Part shown: positions 8,335-17,137 of the stretch, one piece after another
Numbering within the stretch: the first letter of the stretch is position 1
Layout: every line of letters begins with the position of its first letter
NCBI GenBank assembly: GCA_016191165.1
Contig: JACPPF010000023.1
Location: 62,001-126,000, forward strand
Reading direction: 5' to 3'
Origin: Planctomycetota bacterium
GTDB taxonomy: Bacteria > Planctomycetota > Planctomycetia > Gemmatales > Gemmataceae
DNA length: 64,000 nucleotides
Notes under the pieces: generated by a model
Seen by the model: only the letters and a program-made list of their open reading frames with translations
Database searches by the model: none
What the model was told of the DNA's origin: nothing
Made by a program: the position numbers and the translations under genes

Positions 8335-9558
8335 CTATTTCCATTCCTTCGCCACGCGCTCCGCCGCGCGCATCACGCGCAGCGTGTTGCCTCCAAGAAC
8401 CTTGTGAATGGTTTCGCGCGAGTGGCCGCGGTTGAGCAGTTCCTGCGTGATGTACGGATAGCACGAAACATCTTCGAGCTGGCGCGGGCAGGTGTTAATG
8501 CCATCGTAGTCCGAACCGATGCCGACGTGATCAATCCCCGCAACCTTGATGATGTGTTCAATGTGATCGACAACGTCGTGAATGGTCCCCGTCGGCAGCG
8601 GGTGATCGCGTTTCCAGATCGCCCAGGCCTCCTTGAATTCTCGCTCTTTCGGGAAGCGGGTCTTGTATTCGCGATAGGTCTTGAACATTTCCGGCAACAA
8701 GCGGGCGCCTTCTTTCGTGATGAAGCCGGAATAAAAGTTGACCATGACGACGCCGCCATTTTTCGCGACAAGCTTCAGCACATCGTCCGGCACATTGCGC
8801 GGATGCGGGGCCAGCGCGAAGGCGGAGGAGTGTGACGCGATCACCGGGGCCCTGGCGGCCTTCAGGACATGCCGCATGGTATCCGCGGAGACATGGGAAA
8901 TGTCGACCAGCATTCCCAGGCGGTTCATCTCCGCGACAACGCTTTCGCCGAACGCGGTCAACCCCTTGTGCCTCGGTTCATCGGTCGCGGAGTCAGCCCA
9001 GGCGAGATTGTCAGTGTGGGTCAGCGTCAGGTAGCGAGCGCCCAGCGCGTGCAGGGTACGCAAAACGCCGAGCGAATTGTCAATGGAATGCCCCCCCTCA
9101 ACACCAATGAGCGACGCGATCTTGCCGGCCTTGCGAATGCGTACGATGTCATCGGCGGTGTACGCCATCGCAAACGTATCGGGGTAGGCCTTGACGAGCC
9201 GATGGATGATGTCGATCTGTTCGAGCGTTTCCTTGACCGGCGCTTTGCTCTTCGCGTCGACGTACGCCGACCAGAACTGGGCGCCGACGCCGCCCTTGCG
9301 CAATCTTGCAATATCGGTGTGCAACTTCGGCTGCGGCCTGGCGATGTCGAAGCTACGAAAGGAGAAATCATTGTGCGAGCGGTACTGATACGGCAAGTCG
9401 TTGTGGCCATCGATCAAGAGGGCCTCGCGATGGATCTTGAGCGCGGCGGCGGTGAGCTTGACGGGGCCGCGCTTGGCAAGACCTGGCTGGGCATGAACCA
9501 ATTCGGCCTCAAAGAACGCCAGCCAAAGCGTCGCCGCCAGCATGAATGTCGGTTTCAT
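8335..9558 (-). CDS. Secreted membrane dipeptidase, peptidase family M19
   Basis: A 407-residue zinc dipeptidase of the renal dipeptidase family. A cleavable signal peptide (about residues 1-23, ending VHAQ) precedes DGHNDLPYQYR with the first zinc ligands, then the bridging Glu in GVEGGHSIDN, LTHTDNLAWAD, VDISHVS and the conserved ASHSSA, and GIGSDYDGI near the C-terminus. The family hydrolyses dipeptides, including D-residue peptides from wall turnover. It is divergent from purH and runs toward the phosphodiesterase-like gene, 57 bases away, so the two may share a transcript. Confidence 0.93.
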   Translation of the reverse strand: MKPTFMLAATLWLAFFEAELVHAQPGLAKRGPVKLTAAALKIHREALLIDGHNDLPYQYRSHNDFSFRSFDIARPQPKLHTDIARLRKGGVGAQFWSAYVDAKSKAPVKETLEQIDIIHRLVKAYPDTFAMAYTADDIVRIRKAGKIASLIGVEGGHSIDNSLGVLRTLHALGARYLTLTHTDNLAWADSATDEPRHKGLTAFGESVVAEMNRLGMLVDISHVSADTMRHVLKAARAPVIASHSSAFALAPHPRNVPDDVLKLVAKNGGVVMVNFYSGFITKEGARLLPEMFKTYREYKTRFPKEREFKEAWAIWKRDHPLPTGTIHDVVDHIEHIIKVAGIDHVGIGSDYDGINTCPRQLEDVSCYPYITQELLNRGHSRETIHKVLGGNTLRVMRAAERVAKEWK

Positions 9559-9673
9559 AAGAGGATCCCAGATCGTACTTCGATGCAGGGCGGCGCGTGC
9601 CGCACCGTTTCACCCGCAGTGGTGTTCCCATAAGATGAAGTATAGAAACGTGGCTTGTTCATTCGAGGTTCCC

Positions 9674-11278
9674 ATGTCCCAGCGTACCATCCGTCGAGCG
9701 CTGCTCAGCGTCAGCGACAAGACCGGGCTCGTCGAGTTTGCCAGGGTCCTGTCCGGTTTCGGTGTCGAGCTGATTTCCACCGGCGGTACGCGCAAGGCGC
9801 TGGCCGATGCCGGGTTGAAGGTGCTTGACATCTCGGAGATTACCGGCTTCCCCGAGATGCTCGATGGCCGCGTGAAAACCCTGCACCCGCGCGTCCACGG
9901 CGGCATCCTGCACATCCGCGCCAATGCCGAGCATCAGGCGACGATTCGTGAGCACGAGATTCTGCCGATCGATCTGGTCGTTTGCAACCTTTATCCATTC
10001 GAGGAGACCCTGGCAAGGCTCCCCTCTCCCTCTGGGAGAGGGGACGGGGGTGAGGGCGCGATACACGACGACATCATCGAGAACATCGATATCGGCGGCC
10101 CGTCGATGGTGCGCTCCGCGAGCAAGAACTATCACGACGTCGCTATCGTTACCGATGCGTCGCAATATCCGGCTGTGCTCGAAGAGCTGCGGACGAACCA
10201 CGGGGCGTTGACGCTGGCGACCCGCGAACGCCTCGCCGGCGCGGCCTTCGCGCGGACCGCGGCGTATGACGCCGCCATCGCCGGTTACTTTGCGAGCAAA
10301 CTCGAAGACACGACGCCTGACCGCCTTTCGCTAACCTTTCAGAAAAAACAAAAGCTACGCTACGGCGAAAATCCCCATCAGCTCGCCGCGTTCTACACCG
10401 AGGCCAATGTCAAACACGCCTGCGTCGCGTCCGCTGAAGTGCTGCACGGCAAGGAACTGTCGTACAACAATATCCTCGATCTCGATAGCGCCTTGAACCT
10501 GGTACGTGAATTCACTGATCCCGCCGCGGTCGTCATCAAGCACAATAACCCGTGCGGCGCCGCGGCCGCGGCTTCGCTTGTGGAGGCGTTCGCCCACGCC
10601 TATGAAGGCGACCCCGTCAGCGCCTTCGGGGGCATCCTTGGCTTCAATCGCGAGGTCGATGAAGCCACCGCCATGCAGATCACCGAGCCCAACCGCTTCA
10701 TCGAATGCCTCATCGCTCCGGGCTATAGCAAGGCGGCTTTCGAAATCCTGACCACGCGGCCGAAATGGAAAAACAGTGTGCGCTTACTACAAACCGGCCC
10801 ACTCACGACGGATCCCGCGCGCACGCTTGATTATCGCCGCGTTGATGGCGGGCTCCTCGTTCAACGCCGCGATGGCGAGGCCGATGATTTCGCCCACGCC
10901 AGGGTCGTGACGAAACGTCCGCCGACCGACGCGGAAATGGCCGATCTGCGCTTCGCCTGGCTCGTCGCCAAGCACGTGAAAAGTAACGCCATCGTCCTTG
11001 CCGGGAATCGCATGATCGTCGGCGTCGGCGCCGGCCAGATGAGCCGGGTCGATTCCACGCACATGGCCGTGCGCAAGGCGGGCGATCGCGTGCAGGGGAG
11101 CGTGCTGGCGTCGGATGCGTTCTTTCCGTTTCGCGACAACGTCGATATGGCCGCGGTCGCGGGCATTGTCGCGATTGTCCAGCCGGGCGGGTCGGTCAAG
11201 GATCAGGATTCGATCGATGCTTGCAACGAGCACGGGCTGGCGATGATCTGCACAGGCGTACGACACTTCCGCCATTAG
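9674..11278 (+). CDS. purH: Bifunctional AICAR transformylase/IMP cyclohydrolase
   Basis: A 534-residue enzyme for the last two steps of IMP synthesis. The N-terminal MGS-like cyclohydrolase domain shows LLSVSDKTGLVEFA, STGGTRKAL, GFPEMLDGRVKTLHPRVHGG and ENIDIGGPSMVRSASKN. The C-terminal transformylase has LRYGENPHQ, GKELSYNNILDLDSA, KHNNPCGAA, DPVSAFGGI and a final DAFFPFRD ... IVQPGGS. The start at 9674 has GAGG about 6 bases upstream; the longer frame from 9542 lacks homology. Odd: residues about 115-128 (LPSPSGRGDGGEG) replace the usual linker before ENIDIGG and are encoded by a dispersed palindromic repeat, still in frame, so the enzyme tolerates the insertion. Confidence 0.96.
   Translation: MSQRTIRRALLSVSDKTGLVEFARVLSGFGVELISTGGTRKALADAGLKVLDISEITGFPEMLDGRVKTLHPRVHGGILHIRANAEHQATIREHEILPIDLVVCNLYPFEETLARLPSPSGRGDGGEGAIHDDIIENIDIGGPSMVRSASKNYHDVAIVTDASQYPAVLEELRTNHGALTLATRERLAGAAFARTAAYDAAIAGYFASKLEDTTPDRLSLTFQKKQKLRYGENPHQLAAFYTEANVKHACVASAEVLHGKELSYNNILDLDSALNLVREFTDPAAVVIKHNNPCGAAAAASLVEAFAHAYEGDPVSAFGGILGFNREVDEATAMQITEPNRFIECLIAPGYSKAAFEILTTRPKWKNSVRLLQTGPLTTDPARTLDYRRVDGGLLVQRRDGEADDFAHARVVTKRPPTDAEMADLRFAWLVAKHVKSNAIVLAGNRMIVGVGAGQMSRVDSTHMAVRKAGDRVQGSVLASDAFFPFRDNVDMAAVAGIVAIVQPGGSVKDQDSIDACNEHGLAMICTGVRHFRH
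10019..10056. repeat. In-frame palindromic element inside purH
   Basis: A C-rich/G-rich dyad (CCCCTCTCCC then GGGAGAGGGG) followed by a GGGGTGAGGG tail. The same unit, in one or other orientation, occurs at 14432, 15998 and 62512 inside two other genes. In purH it is read in the frame giving LPSPSGRGDGGEG, at a surface-loop position between conserved blocks. Confidence 0.85.
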
Positions 11279-11319
11279 CCCGAATTATTCACCGCCCAAA
11301 CGAACCCGGGAACCAAACG

Positions 11320-12420
11320 ATGCGGCCAGTCCTTTTTCATATCCCGATCCTCGACATCCCCGTCTACGGCTACGGGTTGATGCTGTTTTTCGCATTCATC
11401 GCGTGCAATTTTCTCGCCCGCCGGTTGTGCAAGCGCGAAGGCATCGATGGCACGTTCATCCCGGACCTGGCGATCTGCCTGTTCATCACCGGCATCCTTG
11501 GCGGGCGCATCGTCTACGTGAGGCAATACTGGGAGACGACGCCGGAATACATCGGCTTCGATCAAAAGCCGCTGCTGGATGTCGTCAAACTCTGGGACGG
11601 CGGCCTCGTTCTCTACGGCGCGCTGTTCGGCGGCGCGCTGGGGTATTTCGGGTTCTGGTGGTTCGTTCTGCGCAAGCAAGGGGTCTCGAACTGGAAGATG
11701 CTCGACGTGGTGGCGCCCTGTCTCGCGCTGGGCGTGGCGTTCGGGCGCATTGGCTGTCTGTGTACTGGCTGCTGTTACGGTGATGTAGCCGGGGCAAGCT
11801 GCCCGCAGCCGCTGCACTTTCCCTATGCGAGCCCGGCATGGGCGAAGATGGTTGGCCGGGGTTACCAGACGCCGTTGGGGCTTGTGTTCGACGGCGACAG
11901 CCTCACAATCAAGGCCGCTGAGCCAGGTTCGCCGGCCGCGAGCGTGGTCAAACCGGGGGATGTGCTCGTCGAATTCAACGGCAAGGCGGCGCTGACGCAA
12001 AGCGGCCTGTGGCACCCGGGGGGCGAGCTGCGGCTGACCGTCTTTCGCGATGGTGAAGTCGTTGAGCTGCCCGCGTTTTTGCCGACCAGCATTGGCGTCA
12101 ATCCGACGCAGATCTTCGAGACGATCAGCATGGTCCTGCTGGTGTTCCTGCTCCTGTCCTATTATCCCTACAAGCGGCACGACGGCGAGTTGCTGGTGAT
12201 CTTCATGCTTTGTTACGGCATTCATCGCTTTTTGAACGAAATGCTGCGGACGGATACGGACCCGGTTTTTGGAACGGGCTTGACCCTTTCGCAAAACGTG
12301 AGCATCCTCGTGCTGGCCGCGGCGGTGATCCTGGGCGTGTTCGTCTGGCGCCGGCCGATTGAGCCGCCCGGATTCCCATCCCCTCCCGCGCCCGATAGGG
12401 CCGCGCCGGAATTGCTTTAG
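11320..12420 (+). CDS. lgt: Prolipoprotein diacylglyceryl transferase with an inserted PDZ-like segment
   Basis: A 366-residue polytopic membrane enzyme that moves diacylglycerol from phosphatidylglycerol to the lipobox cysteine. The N-terminal helices, ILGGRIVYV, WDGGLVLYGALFGG, the Lgt core GRIGCLCTGCCYG and the late helix HRFLNEMLR are present, as is the VNPTQIFE equivalent of HPTQLYE. Between the GCCYG core and that motif lies an insertion of about 80 residues resembling a PDZ domain (AEPGSPAASVVKPGDVLVEFNG), absent from E. coli Lgt. The start at 11320 gives the typical opening MRPVLFHIPILDIPVYGYG. The tail is proline-rich. Lipoproteins encoded nearby (35046, 44316) are natural substrates. 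Confidence 0.95.
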   Translation: MRPVLFHIPILDIPVYGYGLMLFFAFIACNFLARRLCKREGIDGTFIPDLAICLFITGILGGRIVYVRQYWETTPEYIGFDQKPLLDVVKLWDGGLVLYGALFGGALGYFGFWWFVLRKQGVSNWKMLDVVAPCLALGVAFGRIGCLCTGCCYGDVAGASCPQPLHFPYASPAWAKMVGRGYQTPLGLVFDGDSLTIKAAEPGSPAASVVKPGDVLVEFNGKAALTQSGLWHPGGELRLTVFRDGEVVELPAFLPTSIGVNPTQIFETISMVLLVFLLLSYYPYKRHDGELLVIFMLCYGIHRFLNEMLRTDTDPVFGTGLTLSQNVSILVLAAAVILGVFVWRRPIEPPGFPSPPAPDRAAPELL

Positions 12421-12481
12421 GCGTGCATAAACGGGGCGGGAGTTGCCATGAGAAAGTTCTTGCCCGGTAACTTTTCGAACA

Positions 12482-12670
12482 ATGGCTCCGTGGGCATTTT
12501 CTTGGCCCTGGTTTCTCCTTGCGTTGGTGGAGATGTTGTTTATACTCATCCCGTCCAATTGCTGGCTACGCACGAAAGGAAATGCGAGACCCGAGTCGAG
12601 TCCGGGAACCTTGAATCGACCGAGGCATCGCCCCAACATCCCGATTGGTGTGGTTTTTTCGACGTTTTGA
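12482..12670 (+). CDS. Possible small single-span membrane protein
   Basis: A 62-residue frame whose first 25 residues are strongly hydrophobic and rich in Trp and Phe (WAFSWPWFLLALVEMLFIL), followed by a basic, proline-containing tail. It ends 4 bases before the preferred start of the alpha/beta hydrolase, so co-translation is plausible. No clear ribosome-binding site precedes the ATG. It matches no family I know. A competing frame runs from 12448 through the same DNA but is less protein-like. Confidence 0.42.
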   Translation: MAPWAFSWPWFLLALVEMLFILIPSNCWLRTKGNARPESSPGTLNRPRHRPNIPIGVVFSTF

Positions 12671-12674
12671 TCGC

Positions 12675-13394
12675 ATGGAGTCGTCTTCAATGGCTGCAAA
12701 AGTGCCTGGTCCCTGGGGAATGTGTCCGCTCCCCCCAATTGACGAGGGAACCCTCTGTCTCATTCCAATATCCCCTATTTTCGACGTAACAAGCCTACCA
12801 CCCGTCAAATACGCCGCCCGGCCGTTGGTTATGTTCTTCGGTGGCGCCTGGGACGCCAAGTCGACCCTCGGAAAGCTGTTCATTTCGTGGGATCAAGAAG
12901 GACACCACAATATGAAACGGGTTTGTGACAAGTACAATCACCCCCCGCACATTTCCAGTTTTTACACATGGGATGAGGAAGCTAAAGCGGTGGACGATAT
13001 CCTACGTGAAATCGAAAGTGATCCGGAACTTCCGTTATGTCTGGTGGGGCATAGTTTTGGAGGCGACAGTGCAATTAGTGTCGCGAAGAAGGTCCACGCT
13101 AAAAGTAAAGGATACCGGATCGAACTCGTTGTTACGCTCGACGCAGTTTCGCCAAGCGCTCACTTTGTCCGCCAAAAGGCGAAGCCAGCAAACGTCCACT
13201 TCTGGTTCAATGTGTATGTTGAGTGGGAACTTGAATGGAACAATTTGATTGCCGCAATCGGGGGGCATTGGGGGGAGCAGAAACAAGCTGACTCAAACGT
13301 CGTCATGCCGAAGGGGATTCACCATAACGATGCCGTCGCGATGTTCGACGTAATCAAGGGGGCGGTCTGGAATTTTCACGCCCTGGGAAAATGA
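12675..13394 (+). CDS. Alpha/beta hydrolase-like protein
   Basis: A 239-residue protein with a nucleophile elbow, LVGHSFGGDSAI, near residue 125, an upstream strand LVMFFGGAWDAKST, a possible acid in VVTLDAVSP and a late His in GIHHNDAVAMFD. These are the parts of a Ser-Asp/Glu-His triad, as in lipases and esterases. No signal peptide is seen and substrate is unknown. Starts at 12645 (TTG), 12675 and 12690 are possible. The gene has visibly lower GC and more A/T-ending codons than its neighbours, which suggests recent acquisition. It stands alone between lgt and the convergent DUF1553 gene. Confidence 0.78.
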   Translation: MESSSMAAKVPGPWGMCPLPPIDEGTLCLIPISPIFDVTSLPPVKYAARPLVMFFGGAWDAKSTLGKLFISWDQEGHHNMKRVCDKYNHPPHISSFYTWDEEAKAVDDILREIESDPELPLCLVGHSFGGDSAISVAKKVHAKSKGYRIELVVTLDAVSPSAHFVRQKAKPANVHFWFNVYVEWELEWNNLIAAIGGHWGEQKQADSNVVMPKGIHHNDAVAMFDVIKGAVWNFHALGK

Positions 13395-13536
13395 AGACGT
13401 CGTTGGATGGGGGCGGGGCTGTACACGCACCGGCAGGAATGTCGGTGTCCCCCCCAAAACGGCCGAGTTCGATTAACGCTCGCCGGTGGCATGCTTCTGG
13501 CCGGTTTGGTTCCACTGCTTGAGCTTCTGGAATTCC

Positions 13537-16500
13537 TCAAGGAATCGTGATGAATTCGCGCAAGTTAAACAACGCATGAGCGACCTCTCGCCAGACCATG
13601 GCGCCTGTCAAGATGCGGTCACGCGGAACGTCGTGCAACCTGGCAATCGCAGCCGCGAAGCGTTCAAATCGCTGACGCTCTTGCGGACGCGGTTTTCGGT
13701 TCAGGGCTGATGCAAACATCGCATCAATCCGAGTCGCGATCGTGTCCCCTTGCCGCGCGATCAAGTGCTTCGCCCACACGTCCGCTTGCCCGTGGACGAA
13801 TGGGTCGTTCAGCATGGCCAGGGCCTGGGCGGGCGTGTTGGTGAGGTCGCGCCGGCCCTGGCAGACCTTGCTGCCGGGGAAGTTGAACACCTCCAGGAAC
13901 TTGGGCGGCTCCATCAGGGTGACCTTGATGTAGACGCTGCGCCGGCCCTGGCCATCGAGCGGCCCCTTGAACAGCCGACGGTCGGGATACTCCTTTTCGC
14001 GATAAGCAAAAATACTCGGTCCGAAGAGGGTGCGATCGAGCCGGCCGGACGTGGCCAAAAGCGCATCGCGAATCGCCTCCGCCTCCATACGCCGGGCTGG
14101 GTATCGCGCGAGCAGGCGGTTTTCCGGGTCGGCTTCGAGCATCGCCGCGCTGGGCGTATGCGCCAGTCGGAAAGTCCGCGTCAACACGATGGCGCGGATC
14201 AGCTTCTTGATGGACCAGCCATCGGCAACAAATCGCCCGGCAAGATGATCGAGCAGTTCCGGGTGGGACGGCAGCTCGCCGACGTGGCCAAAATCGTCGA
14301 CCGTGCGGACCAGGCCCGCGCCAAAAAGGTGATGCCAGACGCGGTTCGCCATGACGCGCGCCGTGAGCGGATTGTCCGGCGCGGCGATCAGATTCGCGAG
14401 TTCGAGCCGGCCGCTGCCCTGGGGCGAACGACCCTCACCCCCGGCCCCTCTCCCGGAGGGAGAGGGGGGACCAGGCTGGACCCCGCTCCCAGAGGGAGAG
14501 GGGGGACCAGGCTGGACCCCGCTCCCAGAGGGAGAGGGGAGGAGGACCTTTACATAGCGGCGCGGGGTTTTCTCGCCGGGTTTTAGACAATCGCCGCGGG
14601 CAAACAGCGGCTGATCGAAGCCTGGGCCAGCATCGGCAAACCCCGGCGCGATGCGTGGCAACGCGAGGGCGCCCTCAAGTTTACGATACTCGGCAATCAG
14701 GCCAGCAAGCCGGGGCGTCGAGCTGGCGCGATTATCCACCACGCCGCCCAGGCGCAATGCCTCGAGCCAGCGAATGTCGTCGTCGGTCGCCTTGTCGTCG
14801 CGCCAGGCCCGAAGGGCGGACTCGGCGGCTAGACGGAATCGCTTCAACAAATCTGCCTGCGTCGTCGGCAGCGGCGCCGCGAAGACCTTTCGCATGAACG
14901 TCATTTCCGCCCTGGGTGGCGCCGGTTGGTCATGCAGGACGACATGCGTGACACCGAAATGGGAGCGCGGGTCGGCCGCCGCTGTTTCCCACGGGATGCG
15001 GTAATTGACCTTGTCGCCGCCTAGCGTGCCGAGCTGATCGGGAAATTTGGGATTATCGAATTTCGTCATCAACTCGGCATAGACGCGCAGGCCGTCGGCG
15101 TTGGGCGGAATCGGGAACGTGATCCAATGGAGTTCGTTTTTGGTCAAATAGCGATAGTTGCGATAGTTGAGCTGGCAATTGTTCGACACGAGCCGCACCG
15201 CGCTGGCCTTTTCGCCGAGCACCTGGAAGCTGATGTATTTCTTCTTTCCTGACAGGACGCCCGAGCGCAACGCACCATTGAGCTTTTCGGACAGGACATG
15301 CGTGAACGCCCCGGCGGGTAGCATCGCCGACACGGCCTTGTCGCCCGTGGGCGAAATCACGAAATCCCCGCTGCGCGACGGCGACGCGCGAAAGGCGTGG
15401 CCATCGACCTGCCAGTTCGGCCAAACGCCCTGACGAAAGTCGGCGAGGTGCGTGAAATTCTCCCGATTGAATTTGGTGCGCTCGGCGTCCTCACGCAGGA
15501 ATCTCTGCGAGATTTTTTTCCAGGCGTCCGCCAGCGTCAACTTCTCTTTTTCCTGCGCGTCGGAAACGAGGCGCAACCAGGCAAGCGGGTTTTTATCGAG
15601 ATCTTTCTCGATCGGCGCCGGTATGGCCAAGGACAGTCGATTGGGATCGAGCGGCCGCCCCCACGCCGCAGCCAACTCCTTGCGAATCGCTTTCTTCAGT
15701 TCGCTCATCTTTTTCATCGTGTCCGCATTCACGTCAGGCGCGTCGATGGTATGCGCGACTTGCCGCGAGCTGCGCAGAATGCCGAGGAGACCGTGGTAAT
15801 CGCGCATCGAGACAGCGTCGAGTTTATGATCGTGGCAGCGCGCACAGGCGATCGTCATCGCCTGGAACGCCTTTGACAGCGTGTCGATCTGGTTATCGAC
15901 GAGGTCATACCCAATCTGCGGCAAGTCGATGCAGTCGTCGTGATTGACTTCACCGAAGCGATAGAACGCGGTGCCGATGACTGACTCATTAAACCTGCCC
16001 CCCTCACCCCCAGCCCCTCTCCCAGAAGGAGAGGGGAGACGGAAGCGCGGTCTTGGCAGCAGATCGCCCGCGAGGTGTTCGCGTATTAGTTGATCATAGG
16101 GCACATCGTCGTTGAAGGCGCGGATCAGGTAATCACGGTAACGCCAGGCGTGGTGAACCTCGTAGTTCCATTCGTTGCCGTGCGTCTCGGTGAATCGGAC
16201 GACGTCCATCCAGTGCCGGGCCCAACGCTCGCCAAAGTGAGGCGAGGCCAACAAGCGATCCACCAGTCTTTCAACGCTCGCTTGCGGTTTCGCGCCGGCG
16301 TGCCACGCCTTGACAAAATCGTCCACCTCGCGCGCCGTGGGCGGCAACCCCGTCAGGACCAAACTCAAGCGCCGAATCAATGTGTGCGGGTCGGCATCCT
16401 TTGCCGGCGCCAGCCCCTTGGCCTCCATCGCCGTCAACAGGAATTGATCGATGGGATCGTTCGACCAGGCCGAGTTTTTTGGCGTCGGCACCGTCGGCTT

Positions 16501-16953
16501 CTTCACCGGTTGCAGGCTCCACCACTTGCTGCGCTCGCGGACGATCTCGTCCCAGGACCTGGCCGCCCTGATCGTCGTCGCCTTGTCGCGCGGATCGGGC
16601 GCGCCCATCTTGACCCATGCCTCCAGATCGGCAATCACCGCCGCGGGCAGCTTGCCCTTGGGCGGCATCTTGGTGTCGTCGGTGAAGCGCACGGCCTGAA
16701 TCAATAGGCTTTTTTCAGGATGCCCAGGCACGATCACCGGACCGGAAACACCCCCCTTCTGAACCCCCGCGCGACTGTCGAGCAGGAGCTTGCCCTTGAT
16801 CTTCTTAGCGCCGACGGCGTGGCATTCATAACAGTGGGCCACCAGCACCGGGCGAATCTTCCGTTCGAAAAAATCGATCCCGGCATTCTGGGCGCCGACC
16901 CGCGGCGCCGCCAAGAAAACCACCAACCACGTCATGACCATGCGACGGCGCAT
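13537..16953 (-). CDS. Secreted planctomycete cytochrome c/DUF1549/DUF1553 protein (PSD1 type)
   Basis: A protein of 1138 residues from the start at 16953 (signal peptide ending PRVGAQ); a longer frame from 17073 adds an unlikely N-terminus. The planctomycete cytochrome c domain follows with HCYECHAVGAKKIKGKLLLDSR (CxxCH haem site), then DUF1549 (DPHTLIRRLSLVLTGLPPTA, ERWARHWMDVVRFTE, CARCHDHKLDAVS with a second CxxCH), a central beta-rich part and DUF1553 (NPLTARVMANRVWHHLFGAGLVRTVDDFG, TNTPAQALAMLNDPFV). Such proteins are hallmarks of planctomycetes; roles in extracytoplasmic oxidation or polysaccharide use are proposed but unproven. Two stretches encoded by palindromic repeats (about residues 306-318 and 805-840) interrupt the chain in frame. 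It is divergent from the GSDH gene. Confidence 0.95.
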   Translation of the reverse strand: MRRRMVMTWLVVFLAAPRVGAQNAGIDFFERKIRPVLVAHCYECHAVGAKKIKGKLLLDSRAGVQKGGVSGPVIVPGHPEKSLLIQAVRFTDDTKMPPKGKLPAAVIADLEAWVKMGAPDPRDKATTIRAARSWDEIVRERSKWWSLQPVKKPTVPTPKNSAWSNDPIDQFLLTAMEAKGLAPAKDADPHTLIRRLSLVLTGLPPTAREVDDFVKAWHAGAKPQASVERLVDRLLASPHFGERWARHWMDVVRFTETHGNEWNYEVHHAWRYRDYLIRAFNDDVPYDQLIREHLAGDLLPRPRFRLPSPSGRGAGGEGGRFNESVIGTAFYRFGEVNHDDCIDLPQIGYDLVDNQIDTLSKAFQAMTIACARCHDHKLDAVSMRDYHGLLGILRSSRQVAHTIDAPDVNADTMKKMSELKKAIRKELAAAWGRPLDPNRLSLAIPAPIEKDLDKNPLAWLRLVSDAQEKEKLTLADAWKKISQRFLREDAERTKFNRENFTHLADFRQGVWPNWQVDGHAFRASPSRSGDFVISPTGDKAVSAMLPAGAFTHVLSEKLNGALRSGVLSGKKKYISFQVLGEKASAVRLVSNNCQLNYRNYRYLTKNELHWITFPIPPNADGLRVYAELMTKFDNPKFPDQLGTLGGDKVNYRIPWETAAADPRSHFGVTHVVLHDQPAPPRAEMTFMRKVFAAPLPTTQADLLKRFRLAAESALRAWRDDKATDDDIRWLEALRLGGVVDNRASSTPRLAGLIAEYRKLEGALALPRIAPGFADAGPGFDQPLFARGDCLKPGEKTPRRYVKVLLPSPSGSGVQPGPPSPSGSGVQPGPPSPSGRGAGGEGRSPQGSGRLELANLIAAPDNPLTARVMANRVWHHLFGAGLVRTVDDFGHVGELPSHPELLDHLAGRFVADGWSIKKLIRAIVLTRTFRLAHTPSAAMLEADPENRLLARYPARRMEAEAIRDALLATSGRLDRTLFGPSIFAYREKEYPDRRLFKGPLDGQGRRSVYIKVTLMEPPKFLEVFNFPGSKVCQGRRDLTNTPAQALAMLNDPFVHGQADVWAKHLIARQGDTIATRIDAMFASALNRKPRPQERQRFERFAAAIARLHDVPRDRILTGAMVWREVAHALFNLREFITIP
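14432..14539. repeat. Palindromic element with 36-bp tandem units inside the DUF1553 gene
   Basis: A CCCTCTCCC/GGGAGAGGG dyad followed on the + strand by two 36-bp tandem units containing CCAGGCTGGACCCCGCTCCC. On the coding strand this gives a 12-residue unit, PSPSGSGVQPGP, repeated twice, then PSPSGRGAGGEG. The unit length is a multiple of three, so copy changes keep the frame. It sits between the linker after the central domain and DUF1553. Confidence 0.88.
15998..16036. repeat. Palindromic element inside the DUF1553 gene, second site
   Basis: The same C-rich/G-rich dyad as in purH. On the coding strand it reads LPSPSGRGAGGEG between HLAGDLLPRPRFR and FNESVIGTAFYRFG, that is, inside the DUF1549 region and in frame. 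Confidence 0.85.
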
Positions 16954-17137
16954 TTTTTTACATCCACCAAGAAAGAAGCTCGTTCGCCGCCCGCGCGCCA
17001 GCTCCCCTTCCGATTGCGCTCGGGGTTTCGCCCGGTCGGCCCTTGGCGCGTGCGGCGGCGATGAGTAAACCAATTCTGTTCAATGTAACCAGGATTACCA
17101 ATCCACGCCAGTGAATTGATGGAAAGGACGTGACCCC

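Noticed and set aside
11275-12738. A 487-residue minus-strand frame over lgt
   Set aside because: Antisense to Lgt, low-complexity His/Asp/Arg composition, no start signal.
13395-13536. C-terminal extension of the DUF1553 protein by frameshift (FLEEFQKLKQW...)
   Set aside because: The stop after LREFITIP fits the usual end of the family, and the +1 frame shows no homology; insufficient evidence of a frameshift.
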